Positions 29,033 through 37,551 of a DNA stretch of 64,000 nt are shown here, piece by piece. The position numbers and the translations under genes are program-made. Every line of letters starts with the position of its first letter. Position 1 is the first letter of the stretch. The DNA is from Sphingobacteriales bacterium (lineage in GTDB: Bacteria; Bacteroidota; Bacteroidia; Chitinophagales; Chitinophagaceae). The notes under the pieces were generated by a model. The model was not told the origin of the DNA and made no database searches. It saw only the letters and a list, made by a program, of their open reading frames with translations. Location of the stretch: positions 415,676 through 479,675 of the forward strand of contig RXJG01000001.1 of assembly GCA_003963365.1 (NCBI GenBank), given 5' to 3'.

Positions 29033-30022
29033 ATGGATTTTCGTTTAGAACTGGAGGTGAAAAAATCAGCAACCCTTATAAGCTACAGAGATAAAATCAT
29101 GCTTTGTGGTTCCTGCTTTACTGAAAATATTGGTAGCAAACTGGATTATCATAAATTCAAAACATTGCAAAATCCAAATGGTATTTTATTCAACCCGGTA
29201 AGTATAGCCAAATCTGTTACTTCCTATATTGAGGATAAAAAGTATAATGAAGATGAACTGTTTTATTTTAATGATATTTGGCAGAGCTGGGAACATCACA
29301 GCCGGTTTTCAAGTGTGAATAAAGAGCAATCATTGAAGATGATGAATGATTCACAAAGATCTGCACATCAATTTTTGAAGGAAGCTGATTGGCTGATGTT
29401 GACTTTAGGGTCAGCTTTTATTTATGAATTATCAGATAAAACTGTTGTTGCTAATTGTCATAAAGTACCGACAGATAAGTTTAATAAGCGGTTATTGAGT
29501 GTGGAAGAAGTGCTTTCTGTATTAGATAATTTAATCCATCGTCTTTTTTTATTTAACCCCGGGATAAAAATCATTTTTACCATCAGCCCTGTTCGTCACC
29601 TCAGGGATGGGTTTGTGGAGAACAACCGTAGCAAAGCCACATTGATACAGGCAGTACATCATTTGGTGGATAAGTTTGATAAATTATTTTATTTCCCTGC
29701 GTATGAGTTAGTGATTGATGATTTAAGAGATTACCGTTTTTATGCAGAAGATATGGTACATCCTAACTATGCTGCCACTAATTATGTATGGGATAAGTTT
29801 GTAAATGCCATGATGGATGATGTAACTATTGAACTGCTGCAAAAGGTGAATGAAATACAAAGAGCCCGTAACCATAAAGCATTTAATCCCGCCTCCGCCC
29901 AGCATCAGAAATTTCTACAATCGTATTTACAAAAAACAATCAGTCTTCAGCAACAATATCCACCACTTGATTTGTCAGAAGAAATCGCTTATTTCAAGGC
30001 ACAAAATAATCAGGCAGACTGA
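29033..30022 (+). CDS. GSCFA domain protein (SGNH-like hydrolase)
   Basis: A 329-residue protein of the GSCFA family, with the name-giving motif as LCGSCFTENIG (residues about 22-32), followed by NPNGILFNPVSI and TLGSAFIYE. The family is related to SGNH/GDSL esterases, with the Ser in GSC acting as nucleophile, and the DxxH pair is suggested by EDMVHPN. Substrate is unknown. It is the last gene of the desaturase operon; its 3' end overlaps the convergent folP 3' end by 13 bases. Confidence 0.85.
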   Translation: MDFRLELEVKKSATLISYRDKIMLCGSCFTENIGSKLDYHKFKTLQNPNGILFNPVSIAKSVTSYIEDKKYNEDELFYFNDIWQSWEHHSRFSSVNKEQSLKMMNDSQRSAHQFLKEADWLMLTLGSAFIYELSDKTVVANCHKVPTDKFNKRLLSVEEVLSVLDNLIHRLFLFNPGIKIIFTISPVRHLRDGFVENNRSKATLIQAVHHLVDKFDKLFYFPAYELVIDDLRDYRFYAEDMVHPNYAATNYVWDKFVNAMMDDVTIELLQKVNEIQRARNHKAFNPASAQHQKFLQSYLQKTISLQQQYPPLDLSEEIAYFKAQNNQAD

Positions 30023-30840
30023 TAAGCTTGAAACAACCGAATTGTTTCCACCGCTTCTTTTACATCATGCACCCGTAGTATAGAAGCACCATTTAATAAT
30101 GCAATCATATTTAAAGCCGTTGTTCCATTAAGGGCTTCCTCAACCGTTATACCGAGTGTTTTATATATAGTGGACTTTCTTGACAATCCTGCAAGGATTG
30201 GCTTGTTCAACTGTTTCAGTGTTTCCATTTTTTTAAGCAATTGAAAATTATGCTGAATGGTTTTTCCAAAACCAAATCCCGGGTCAATAATTATATCATG
30301 AATGCCTGCTTCTTTACAACGGGCAATTTTATAAATAAAATAATCCAGTACTGCTGTTGCCACATCATCATACACAGGGTTTTGCTGCATCGTAGCCGGT
30401 GTGCCCTTCATGTGCATACATATATAAGGAACAGGTAATGCAGCAACGGTTTTAATCATATCTTCATCCATATCTCCGCTGCTGATGTCGTTTATTATGG
30501 AGGCTCCGGTATTAACAGCTTCTTTTGCCACTTTTGCCTGGTAAGTATCAATAGAAATAATGGCTTCGGGGAAACGGGTAGTAATAGATGCTATGGCAGG
30601 TATAACCCGCTTCAATTCTTCATCTGGCGAAATTCGTTCACTGCCGGGACGGGTACTTTGTCCTCCTATATCAATAATAAACGCCCCTTCACTAAGCATG
30701 ATTTCTGTTTCTTTTAAAACAAGGTCGGTATTGGTGAAACGGCTGCCGCTGTAAAATGAGTCCGGCGTAAGATTAAGTATTCCCATAACTTTTGGCTGGT
30801 CAATCGTCAATAATTTTCCTTTGCAGTTGAGTGTAAACAT
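30010..30840 (-). CDS. folP: dihydropteroate synthase
   Basis: Joins dihydropterin pyrophosphate to p-aminobenzoate in folate synthesis. The ATG at 30840 (276 residues, MFTLNCKG) is chosen because the following LTIDQPKVMGILNLTPDSF is the normal start of the enzyme; a TTG at 30897 would add 19 residues and run into the divergent gene's leader. Signatures seen: MGILNLTPDSFYSG (pterin-binding signature 1), IDIGGQSTRPG (signature 2) and DPGFGFGKT. The divergent neighbour is DUF1599, a common association in Bacteroidota. Confidence 0.94.
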   Translation of the reverse strand: MFTLNCKGKLLTIDQPKVMGILNLTPDSFYSGSRFTNTDLVLKETEIMLSEGAFIIDIGGQSTRPGSERISPDEELKRVIPAIASITTRFPEAIISIDTYQAKVAKEAVNTGASIINDISSGDMDEDMIKTVAALPVPYICMHMKGTPATMQQNPVYDDVATAVLDYFIYKIARCKEAGIHDIIIDPGFGFGKTIQHNFQLLKKMETLKQLNKPILAGLSRKSTIYKTLGITVEEALNGTTALNMIALLNGASILRVHDVKEAVETIRLFQAYQSA

Positions 30841-30905
30841 TAGCGGCTTATATTTGCTTTCAGGCAATAAAATTGCAGTAATTTTTTTAATGAACAAGTG
30901 TTTTC

Positions 30906-31460
30906 ATGAGTAATACTAACCAGCAGTACGACGAAGTTATCAGCAGTTGTAAAAATATTTTTATTAAAAAGACCAAAGATTATGGTACGTCCTGGCGGGT
31001 GCTGCGTACTATTTCCATCGTTGACCAGATTTTCATTAAAGCCCAGCGCATCCGCAACCTGCAGGAAACAAAAGTACAGAAGGTAGACGTGATAGGAGAT
31101 GATATACCCAGCGAATTTAAAGGAATTATCAACTATGCTTTGATTGGTATGATACAGGATGAAATTCAAAATGAAGAATCTGAAGATATGAGTGTGGAGC
31201 AGGTTGAGCCATTATACGATAAGATGGCATTACAGGCAAAGCAGCTGATGGAAGATAAAAATCATGATTATGGCGAAGCATGGAGAGAAATGAGTCAGCA
31301 AAGTTTTGTTGATTTGATATTGATGAAGCTGATGCGTATCCGCCAGATCATTGCAAATGAAGGAAAAACAGTTGCCAGTGAAGGGATTGACGCCAATTAT
31401 CTTGATATCATTAATTATGCAGTGTTTGCGTTGATACTGATCAACGAAGGCAAGCACTGA
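30906..31460 (+). CDS. DUF1599 family protein (duplicated MazG-like half-domain)
   Basis: A 184-residue protein made of two similar halves: first KKTKDYGTSWRVLRTISIVDQIFIKAQRIR ending in FKGIINYAL, then EDKNHDYGEAWREMS and VDLILMKLMRIR ending in YLDIINYAVF. (Each segment quoted is only part of the half.) The pattern of conserved DYG.[SA]WR and KxxRIR resembles all-alpha NTP pyrophosphohydrolase-like families; a nucleotide-related role is inference. It is divergent from folP with 65 bases between the start codons and is followed by a DoxX-type gene. Confidence 0.8.
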   Translation: MSNTNQQYDEVISSCKNIFIKKTKDYGTSWRVLRTISIVDQIFIKAQRIRNLQETKVQKVDVIGDDIPSEFKGIINYALIGMIQDEIQNEESEDMSVEQVEPLYDKMALQAKQLMEDKNHDYGEAWREMSQQSFVDLILMKLMRIRQIIANEGKTVASEGIDANYLDIINYAVFALILINEGKH

Positions 31461-31463
31461 TTT

Positions 31464-31506
31464 AGAAATGAGAAATCAGAAATGAGAAATGTGGAATGAA
31501 GAAATG
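31464..31506. repeat. short-word direct repeat in the DUF1599-DoxX spacer
   Basis: The words AGAAATGAGAAATC, AGAAATGAGAAATG and GGAATGAAGAAATG follow each other directly. A 12-base perfect palindrome CTGATTAATCAG lies just after (31513-31524). No gene or RNA is apparent; the spacer between genes is 96 bases. Confidence 0.5.
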
Positions 31507-31556
31507 ATAATTCTGATTAATCAGCAAATAAACTAATAAACAAACTTCTATACCAG

Positions 31557-32666
31557 ATGAAAGTTGCTGTAAATATTGCAAGAGTTATTGTTGGTGTATT
31601 GTTCATTTTCTCCGGCCTGGTGAAAGCAAACGATCCGTATGGATTGAGTTATAAAATGCAGGAGTTTTTTGAAGTGTGGAATTTTCATTTACTGGATAAT
31701 TATACATTAACTTTTTCTGTGCTGATGAATGCATTTGAAATAATAGCTGGTGTAGCGGTGCTGGTAGGATGGAGAATGCGATTGTTCAGCTGGTTGCTGT
31801 TGTTACTGATCATCTTCTTTACTTTCTTAACAGGGTATGCATTACTATCCGGCAAAATAAAAACCTGCGGATGCTTTGGTGATTGTATCCCGTTAACAGC
31901 CAAACAATCTTTCATAAAAGATCTCGTATTGCTGGCATTGATCCTTTTGATCTTTGCTTATTGTAATAAAATAAAACCACTGTTTAAGTCATCGTTAAGT
32001 ATAAGTGTATTGACAATTGTTACAGTTTTAAGCTTCGGATTTCAATGGTATGTGATGCAGTATCTGCCGGTGAAAGATTGTTTGCCCTATAAAGTGGGAA
32101 ATAATATTGTAGAGCAGATGAAAGTTCCGGCCAATGCCGTACTGCCCATAACAGAAACAGTATTTATATATGAGAAAGGAGGGAAGCAATACACTTTTAC
32201 GGATAAGTTTCCGGCAGATTTAGATACGTATAAATTTATTGACCGAAAAGACAGGATTATAAAAGAAGGATACAATTATATGCCCCCCATAAAAGATTTT
32301 AAACTTACTACCTTGTCTGGGGTTGATTCAACTGCACAGGTAATTGGGCAAACAATTGATTATTATTTTTTGTTTGTAAAAGATTTTGACGGACTTTCTG
32401 CAAAGGACAGCTGGTATAAAGAATTTTCCAGGATATATAAAGAAGCCAAAGTAAAAGATATTCCCGTATATGTGGTAACTGCCCAGGGTGACTTAGCTGA
32501 TAAATTATTTAACCAGGCAAATGATCATTTAGGTGTTACCATCTTTACCTGTGATGGAACAGAGATAAAAACAGCCGCCCGTACCAAACCCTGCCTGGTG
32601 AAGATGAAAGGGGAGGTGATTGATCATAAATGGGGTAGGGCAGCTTTAAGTACGGTAAATCCATGA
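31557..32666 (+). CDS. DoxX family membrane protein (BT_3928-like) with thioredoxin-like C-terminus
   Basis: A 369-residue inner membrane protein. The first about 150 residues have four hydrophobic helices with the DoxX/MauE start GVLFIFSGLVKANDPYGL and a CGCFGDCIPL cysteine motif after helix 3, as in MauE-like redox proteins. The C-terminal 200 residues are soluble, possibly periplasmic, with a vague thioredoxin-fold pattern (FLFVKDFDGLS...IPVYVVTAQ...LGVTIFTCDG) but no CxxC. In Bacteroidota this gene type often follows DUF1599. The role is unknown; redox handling is inferred. Confidence 0.75.
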   Translation: MKVAVNIARVIVGVLFIFSGLVKANDPYGLSYKMQEFFEVWNFHLLDNYTLTFSVLMNAFEIIAGVAVLVGWRMRLFSWLLLLLIIFFTFLTGYALLSGKIKTCGCFGDCIPLTAKQSFIKDLVLLALILLIFAYCNKIKPLFKSSLSISVLTIVTVLSFGFQWYVMQYLPVKDCLPYKVGNNIVEQMKVPANAVLPITETVFIYEKGGKQYTFTDKFPADLDTYKFIDRKDRIIKEGYNYMPPIKDFKLTTLSGVDSTAQVIGQTIDYYFLFVKDFDGLSAKDSWYKEFSRIYKEAKVKDIPVYVVTAQGDLADKLFNQANDHLGVTIFTCDGTEIKTAARTKPCLVKMKGEVIDHKWGRAALSTVNP

Positions 32667-32769
32667 TAGCCGTTTAAATACCGCCAACAGCGGCAGGTCT
32701 GCGGGTAAGTATGAGGCATAGTAATATCATTCAGGTTGTGGTAAGCCTTTCGATTGTAATAAAAAAATT

Positions 32770-33813
32770 TTGATACGATTCATCACCAAAAAATTATTGT
32801 ACGGAATACTTGTATTACTGGGTGTGGTGATACTGGTCTTCTGGGTTTTCCAGGGGTTTGCAGATCCTTCCCGGTTGGTATTAGGACAAACCGGTGATTC
32901 TGCAACAATCGCCAATATTAAAAAAGAATTGAACCTCGATCAGCCAAAATGGAAACAATTTACACTTTATCTAAACGATATTTCTCCTTTAAGCTTTAGT
33001 AATAAAGAAGAAATTGAAAGGAAGAAACTAAAAGGTTTTTTTATTGGTGGTGAAAATAAATTAGCGATTAAAGTTCCCTACCTGCGTACCAGCTATCAAA
33101 ACAAACGGGATGTATGGGATATTTTATTAGAGGCATTGCCCCTTACTATTTTGCTGGCAGTGGCTGCTATGCTGTTTGCTACGGTGGCGGGCATTTTACT
33201 GGGAGTACTGGCCGCAGTAAAACAAAATACATGGATGGATTCATCCGCTATCTTTACGAGTATCGTTGGTATATCAGCCCCATCCTTTTTTATGGGAATA
33301 TTGATCGCTTACGTTTTTGGATTTTTGCTCAGTCATTTTACCGGTTTACATTTAACGGGCAGTTTGTATGATTATGATGTGAACGGAAAAACGTTGCAGC
33401 TAAAAAATTTGATATTGCCTGCTCTTACATTAGGCATCCGTCCTTTAGCCATCATTACACAACTCACCCGCAGTTCCATGCTGGATGTATTGAACCAGGA
33501 TTATATCCGTACTGCTTATGCAAAAGGATTAAGCAAAAGAACCGTAATATGGAAACATGGTTTGCGTAATGCATTAAACCCCGTTATCACTGCCATTACA
33601 GGTTGGTTTGCTGAATTATTAGCAGGCGCATTTTTTGTAGAATATATTTTTGGCTGGAAAGGAATAGGAAAAGTAACGGTGGATGCATTAGAGAACTTAG
33701 ATTATCCTGTAGTGATGGGTTCCGTTTTATTATCTGCTTTAATATTTGTACTGGTTAATATTCTTGCTGATATTTTGTATGGTGTGGTAGATCCAAGAGT
33801 AAGACTGAAGTAA
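32770..33813 (+). CDS. ABC transporter permease of the DppB/OppB type
   Basis: A 347-residue inner membrane permease resembling dipeptide/oligopeptide DppB: an N-terminal helix (ILVLLGVVILVFWVF), a long periplasmic loop (QTGDSATIANIKKELNLD), then five helices and the EAA motif region YIRTAYAKGLSKRTVIWKHGLRNAL near residue 255. The start is a TTG at 32770, as no ATG fits before the first helix. No DppC, ATPase or binding protein gene adjoins it. It is 103 bases after the DoxX gene. It may pair with components elsewhere. Confidence 0.85.
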   Translation: MIRFITKKLLYGILVLLGVVILVFWVFQGFADPSRLVLGQTGDSATIANIKKELNLDQPKWKQFTLYLNDISPLSFSNKEEIERKKLKGFFIGGENKLAIKVPYLRTSYQNKRDVWDILLEALPLTILLAVAAMLFATVAGILLGVLAAVKQNTWMDSSAIFTSIVGISAPSFFMGILIAYVFGFLLSHFTGLHLTGSLYDYDVNGKTLQLKNLILPALTLGIRPLAIITQLTRSSMLDVLNQDYIRTAYAKGLSKRTVIWKHGLRNALNPVITAITGWFAELLAGAFFVEYIFGWKGIGKVTVDALENLDYPVVMGSVLLSALIFVLVNILADILYGVVDPRVRLK

Positions 33814-33882
33814 GAAGCTTCGGGAATTGAGCTTCGGGTTATGAGTTTTCCCCGAAACTCACAACTTTTAACTCATAGCTTC
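33814..33882. repeat. nested inverted repeats between convergent genes
   Basis: An outer pair GAAGCT/AGCTTC and TATGAGTT (33840-33847) / AACTCATA (33870-33877) enclose a competing pair TGAGTTT / AAACTCA (33842-33848 / 33855-33861). The word GCTTCGGG also occurs twice. It may be a terminator for both genes, but no T-run is present. Confidence 0.5.
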
Positions 33883-33883
33883 A

Positions 33884-34264
33884 TTACATCCACTTGCTTA
33901 AAAACCGGTTGAATTCATGCCGCAGTTCAAGCATGATTCGTTCGAAACTCATAAAATCTTCCCGCATATTTTCATGTTCGTCCAATGAAAATATTTCTAC
34001 ATGACCCGCCGTAGTAACTACCTGGTGAGCCAGTTGCTGCAGGTTGATGCGTATATCGTGCTGCAGTTCGTCAATACTGTTTCGCTGAATGATGAATTGG
34101 TTCTGGAAATGTTCTACACCGCCCCTGGCTTCAATACTGGTGTTTTTGGCAGCCACTTCAGCAAGTCTTTTTTCCATCGTATCTAATTCTTCATCGTAAA
34201 AAGTAAGGGCACGAAGCCAGTCATTATGTTCATTGGTAAGATGCTCAACGGATGTATAACTCAT
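33884..34264 (-). CDS. small coiled-coil protein of unknown function
   Basis: A 126-residue, charged, helical cytoplasmic protein starting at the ATG at 34264 (MSYTSVEHLTNEHNDWLRAL); a TTG six codons upstream is possible but less likely. Heptad-like stretches (ELDTMEKRLAEVAAKNTSI; HDIRINLQQLAHQVV) suggest a coiled coil. It ends HEFNRFLSKWM. It is 100 bases upstream of nothing coupled; the next minus-strand gene begins at 34646 on the other side. No family was recognised. Confidence 0.65.
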   Translation of the reverse strand: MSYTSVEHLTNEHNDWLRALTFYDEELDTMEKRLAEVAAKNTSIEARGGVEHFQNQFIIQRNSIDELQHDIRINLQQLAHQVVTTAGHVEIFSLDEHENMREDFMSFERIMLELRHEFNRFLSKWM

Positions 34265-34364
34265 AAAATATCTTTTAATCAAATTTGATTATTTGAATAA
34301 ATAAAATAACTGAGCTAAGTCAGAATTGCCGATGATAGTTTTCAGGAAGCGGTTGTTTTCATAC

Positions 34365-34646
34365 TTATCGTATAACCACCTCTTTTATTAGTTTTTCTTT
34401 CATAGCTTCATTAACCCTTTCAATGATCTTTTCTTTTTGAAATTGTAATTCCTGTTTCAGAGGGGCAACATTGGTGCTGATGAAAAGTGTGGAGCCGATG
34501 ATCTCGATCTTATCCGTATACCTGGCAATCGTTTTTCCCATAAGTTGTGCCCATACCTCTTCAATCTGCAAAGCCTGTATATTTTGTTTTAACCGGCTTT
34601 TTTGCAGGAAGAGTTTAATAGCATCACCTAAAGAAATTTCTGCCAT
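34365..34646 (-). CDS. DUF721 family protein (DciA-like)
   Basis: A 93-residue protein matching the DUF721 group, which includes the DnaB-loader DciA of many bacteria. Features are LGDAIKLFLQKSRLKQ at the N-terminus, then VWAQLMGKTIARYTDKIEI (the W-x-x-x-x-G core) and LFISTNVAPLKQELQFQK. It is likely involved in replication helicase handling by family analogy; in this lineage that is unproven. It is 42 bases downstream of the LolC/E-like gene on the same strand. Confidence 0.8.
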   Translation of the reverse strand: MAEISLGDAIKLFLQKSRLKQNIQALQIEEVWAQLMGKTIARYTDKIEIIGSTLFISTNVAPLKQELQFQKEKIIERVNEAMKEKLIKEVVIR

Positions 34647-34688
34647 AGTAATGATTGAAACTGCAAGTTACGATTATCAGGTAAATGC

Positions 34689-35918
34689 TTACTCAAAACG
34701 AATAGCCTTAATCGGTGTGATCTTTCTTACCAGTAATGAAGGGAGAATCAATACTAAAAAACAAATGACCAGTGTTGCTAAATCAATAGCTGCAACCTGC
34801 CACCATATTACTTTTACCGGTGCATACGACAAATAGTAAGCTTCCTCGTTTAATTTTATAAAACCTGTTGCAGATTGCAACCACGCAAATCCCAAACCAA
34901 AGGCGGTGCCCAGCAAAATGCCTCCGGCGCTGATGATAGTGCCATGGTATAAAAATATTTGCTGAATATTCCAGTTGCGGGAACCCAATGCTTTTAATAC
35001 GCCAACCATATTGGTTCTGTCCAATACCAATATTAAAAGACAGGTAATGAGATTGATGATGGCCACCACCATGATAATGATCAATACCATCCATTTAGTT
35101 TTATGCTGCAGGTTAAGCCAGTCAAATATGTTTGGATAAACTTCCTGTATCGTTCTGCTGCCCCACTGAATGGGTAAAGAATTTTTCAGGTGATCATTCA
35201 CCACATTCATTTGTTTGGGGTCTTTCAGGTACACTTCATAACCGCCAATCAAGCTATCGTTCCATAAATTAATGCGGCGAATAAGGTTGAGATCAGCAAT
35301 GGCAACGTTCCGGTCGTATTCTTCAATACCAGTTTTAAACAAGCCGCTCACTTTTGCTTTTCTTATTCTGGGATTTTCACCACTTTCCAGGAAAAACAAC
35401 AGTACCGAGTCATTTACATTTACTTTTAATTGAGAAGCAGTGGTAGTTGAAAGTACTATATCTTTACTGTAACCACTGTCGGGAAAAGCCATCCAGTTCC
35501 CCTTCTTCATAAAAGGGTTATACACCGCAAAATCAAAATCTTTTTCAATTCCTTTTAATAAAACTCCTTCCAGCGTTGTATCGCTCTTAATTAAAACCGA
35601 TTTTGTGGCAAAAGCATTAACGGAATTAACACCCGGAAAATCATTTAACTTTTTAAATACAACCTCATCCTTCTTAATCGGCGTCTCTTCTGCCAGTGCT
35701 GATTGCTCGGTGGTAAGATATTGCACACGGATATGACCCCAAAGACTGAAAACTTTATTGCTGATGGTTTGTTCAAACCCGTTAACAAAAGAAAGTGCCA
35801 CAATCATCCCGCCCACACTCAGCATAGTGGCTACAATGGCCAGCCGGATGATAAATTTAGAAAAGGATGATTGGGTATTAAAAGCAATTCTCCGGGCAAT
35901 AAAGGCAGAAATATTCAA
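34689..35918 (-). CDS. FtsX-like ABC permease, LolC/LolE type
   Basis: A 409-residue inner membrane permease of the MacB/FtsX group: one N-terminal helix (residues about 20-48), a large periplasmic domain, then three helices in the C-terminal 130 residues with the FtsX-like core (VLDRTNMVGVLKALGSRNWNIQQIFLYHG). This layout fits LolC/E lipoprotein release to the outer membrane. No LolD ATPase is adjacent, but lolA occurs later in the window at 54210. The start is a TTG at 35918 giving MNISAFIARRIAF, which fits the family start. Confidence 0.85.
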   Translation of the reverse strand: MNISAFIARRIAFNTQSSFSKFIIRLAIVATMLSVGGMIVALSFVNGFEQTISNKVFSLWGHIRVQYLTTEQSALAEETPIKKDEVVFKKLNDFPGVNSVNAFATKSVLIKSDTTLEGVLLKGIEKDFDFAVYNPFMKKGNWMAFPDSGYSKDIVLSTTTASQLKVNVNDSVLLFFLESGENPRIRKAKVSGLFKTGIEEYDRNVAIADLNLIRRINLWNDSLIGGYEVYLKDPKQMNVVNDHLKNSLPIQWGSRTIQEVYPNIFDWLNLQHKTKWMVLIIIMVVAIINLITCLLILVLDRTNMVGVLKALGSRNWNIQQIFLYHGTIISAGGILLGTAFGLGFAWLQSATGFIKLNEEAYYLSYAPVKVIWWQVAAIDLATLVICFLVLILPSLLVRKITPIKAIRFE

Positions 35919-35924
35919 ACGGTA

Positions 35925-35932
35925 TAATTTTG
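35925..35932 (+). promoter_or_regulatory. Bacteroidota -7 box for the DUF5103 gene
   Basis: TAATTTTG matches TAnnTTTG, 33 bases before the ATG at 35966, in the 47-base gap between two divergent genes. Confidence 0.5.
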
Positions 35933-35965
35933 GTATATTGTAAAACTAAATTTTTTTATTTAACC

Positions 35966-37279
35966 ATGCACCAGCGCCATTACTCCGCTTCACTATTTAT
36001 TTTTATCTGTACCTTTTTTTTAACATATCATGCAAAAACGCAGGATGTACTTTCGGATAAAATCTACAAATCCAGTATTAAGTCGGTAAAATTTCATATG
36101 TATGGCGACCAGTTAGGTTATCCCATCATTAACTTAAATGGAAGCGACCGGCTCGAACTGCATTTTGATGATATGGATGGTGATGTCAAAAGTTACTATT
36201 ATACCTATCAACTATGTAATGCCGACTGGACACCCGCTATGTACAGCCAGTTTGATTATATAAAGGGCTTCTTTCAAAATCGGATTAGCACTTACCGCTT
36301 ATCGAATGTTGCTCTAACCAAATACACCCATTACCAGGCTTTTTTGCCCGAACAAAATTCTTTTCCCAGCAAATCGGGTAATTATGTGTTGAAAGTTTTT
36401 TTGAACGGGAACGAATCCAATATAGTGTTTACCAAACGTTTCCTGGTAGTAGATAGTAAAACAGGTATTAATGCGCAGATACAGCAACCGCTGAATGCGA
36501 CACTGATGAGGACACATCATAAAATTCAATTCAGTTTGGAAACTTCTGCCTTACAAATAACCAATCCCCGGCAGGAAATAAAAGTGGTGATATTACAGAA
36601 CTATCGCTGGGATAATCCTATTAAAGATATTCAGCCAACTTTTAATCGTGGCAATGTGCTGGAGTATAATACGGAGAATGATTGCATCTTTCCCGGCTAT
36701 CGTGAATGGCGGTGGTTAAACCTGAGCAGTTTTCGTTTGCAGAGTGACAGGGTAGACAGTGCTCATTACACTAATAAAACCACAGAGATATTTGTAAAAC
36801 CAGATGGTGACCGTAAAAAGATACCTTACTATTATTACCACGACCAGGATGGAATGTATTATATAGGCGGAGGCATTGATAATTTGAATCCATACTGGCA
36901 AAGCGATTATGCAACTGTTCATTTTACGTATGTACCACCACTTAACCAGTTTATAAAAGATAAAGAATTATATCTCTATGGTGAGCTTACCAATTATGAA
37001 TTAAATGACAATAGCCGTATGCACTTTAATAGTGAAAAAGGTGTGTATGAAGCCACTTTGTTTTTAAAAAATGGATATTATGATTTTAGCTATGCTTTAA
37101 AAGATAAAAAAGGAAATATTGAACTCATTGATAATAATTACTGGGAAACGGAAAACCAGTACACCATTTTAGTTTATTACCGTCCTTTTGGTGGAAGGGC
37201 AGATCAGTTGGTAGGAGTGAGCAAGTTGAATTCCTATGCTAATTCTGCAGGGATACGATTTGGGACAAATAACCAGTAG
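35966..37279 (+). CDS. DUF5103 domain exported protein
   Basis: A 437-residue exported protein from the ATG at 35966, with signal peptide (LFIFICTFFLTYHAKTQ) and the DUF5103 pattern: SIKSVKFHMYGDQLGYPIINL at the start of the mature part, then DDMDGDVKSYYYTYQLCNADW, and a C-terminal beta-sandwich (ELYLYGELTNYELNDNSRM) like an E-set or carbohydrate-binding fold. The family is widespread in Bacteroidota without a known function; a cell-surface or periplasmic role is likely from the signal. A frame extended to 35930 would overlap the promoter box and was rejected. Confidence 0.85.
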   Translation: MHQRHYSASLFIFICTFFLTYHAKTQDVLSDKIYKSSIKSVKFHMYGDQLGYPIINLNGSDRLELHFDDMDGDVKSYYYTYQLCNADWTPAMYSQFDYIKGFFQNRISTYRLSNVALTKYTHYQAFLPEQNSFPSKSGNYVLKVFLNGNESNIVFTKRFLVVDSKTGINAQIQQPLNATLMRTHHKIQFSLETSALQITNPRQEIKVVILQNYRWDNPIKDIQPTFNRGNVLEYNTENDCIFPGYREWRWLNLSSFRLQSDRVDSAHYTNKTTEIFVKPDGDRKKIPYYYYHDQDGMYYIGGGIDNLNPYWQSDYATVHFTYVPPLNQFIKDKELYLYGELTNYELNDNSRMHFNSEKGVYEATLFLKNGYYDFSYALKDKKGNIELIDNNYWETENQYTILVYYRPFGGRADQLVGVSKLNSYANSAGIRFGTNNQ

Positions 37280-37343
37280 AAAATAATCTGTTTTTAATTC
37301 CTAAAAGTTTTCAATTCTTTCAGGTTAATAACCTGTATCAGCT

Positions 37344-37351
37344 TATCTTTG
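37344..37351 (+). promoter_or_regulatory. Bacteroidota -7 box for the SRP RNA gene
   Basis: TATCTTTG, followed by C, ends about five bases before the 5' end of the SRP RNA stem, the distance expected for this promoter class. Confidence 0.75.
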
Positions 37352-37355
37352 CGCC

Positions 37356-37456
37356 GGCAGGTCTTGCACGACCAGCTCCTGCTGAACCTCCCCAGGGCCG
37401 GAAGGCAGCAAGGATAGGCGGTTGAGCGGTGCGATGTAAGTAATCTGCCATTTTTT
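37356..37456 (+). ncRNA. ffs: signal recognition particle RNA, small bacterial type (4.5S-like)
   Basis: The RNA of the signal recognition particle, which with Ffh targets nascent membrane and secreted proteins. The conserved tip is seen as CAGGGCCGGAAGGCAGCAAGG (positions about 37393-37412 hold its core GGCCGGAAGG and AGCA), with the GGAA tetraloop and the asymmetric loop bases that bind Ffh. The outer stem pairs GGCAG (37356-37360) with CTGCC (37445-37449), and is followed by ATTTTTT as terminator. About 100 nt, without an Alu domain. Confidence 0.93.
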
Positions 37457-37545
37457 ATTTGAAAATGAGCCAATTTGGAGATTTGTGATGAAACCGAAAA
37501 ACGGCTTTTAAATTTTCAAATCGTCATATCTTCAAATCTCCAAAT
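37457..37545. repeat. interleaved inverted repeats in the SRP RNA-fsa spacer
   Basis: Two perfect inverted repeats alternate: ATTTGAAAAT (37457-37466) with ATTTTCAAAT (37512-37521), and ATTTGGAGATTTG (37473-37485) with CAAATCTCCAAAT (37533-37545). The order A-B-A'-B' means both cannot form as nested hairpins; a pseudoknot or word-copying origin are options. The fsa ATG follows six bases later. Confidence 0.6.
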
Positions 37546-37551
37546 CAACAT

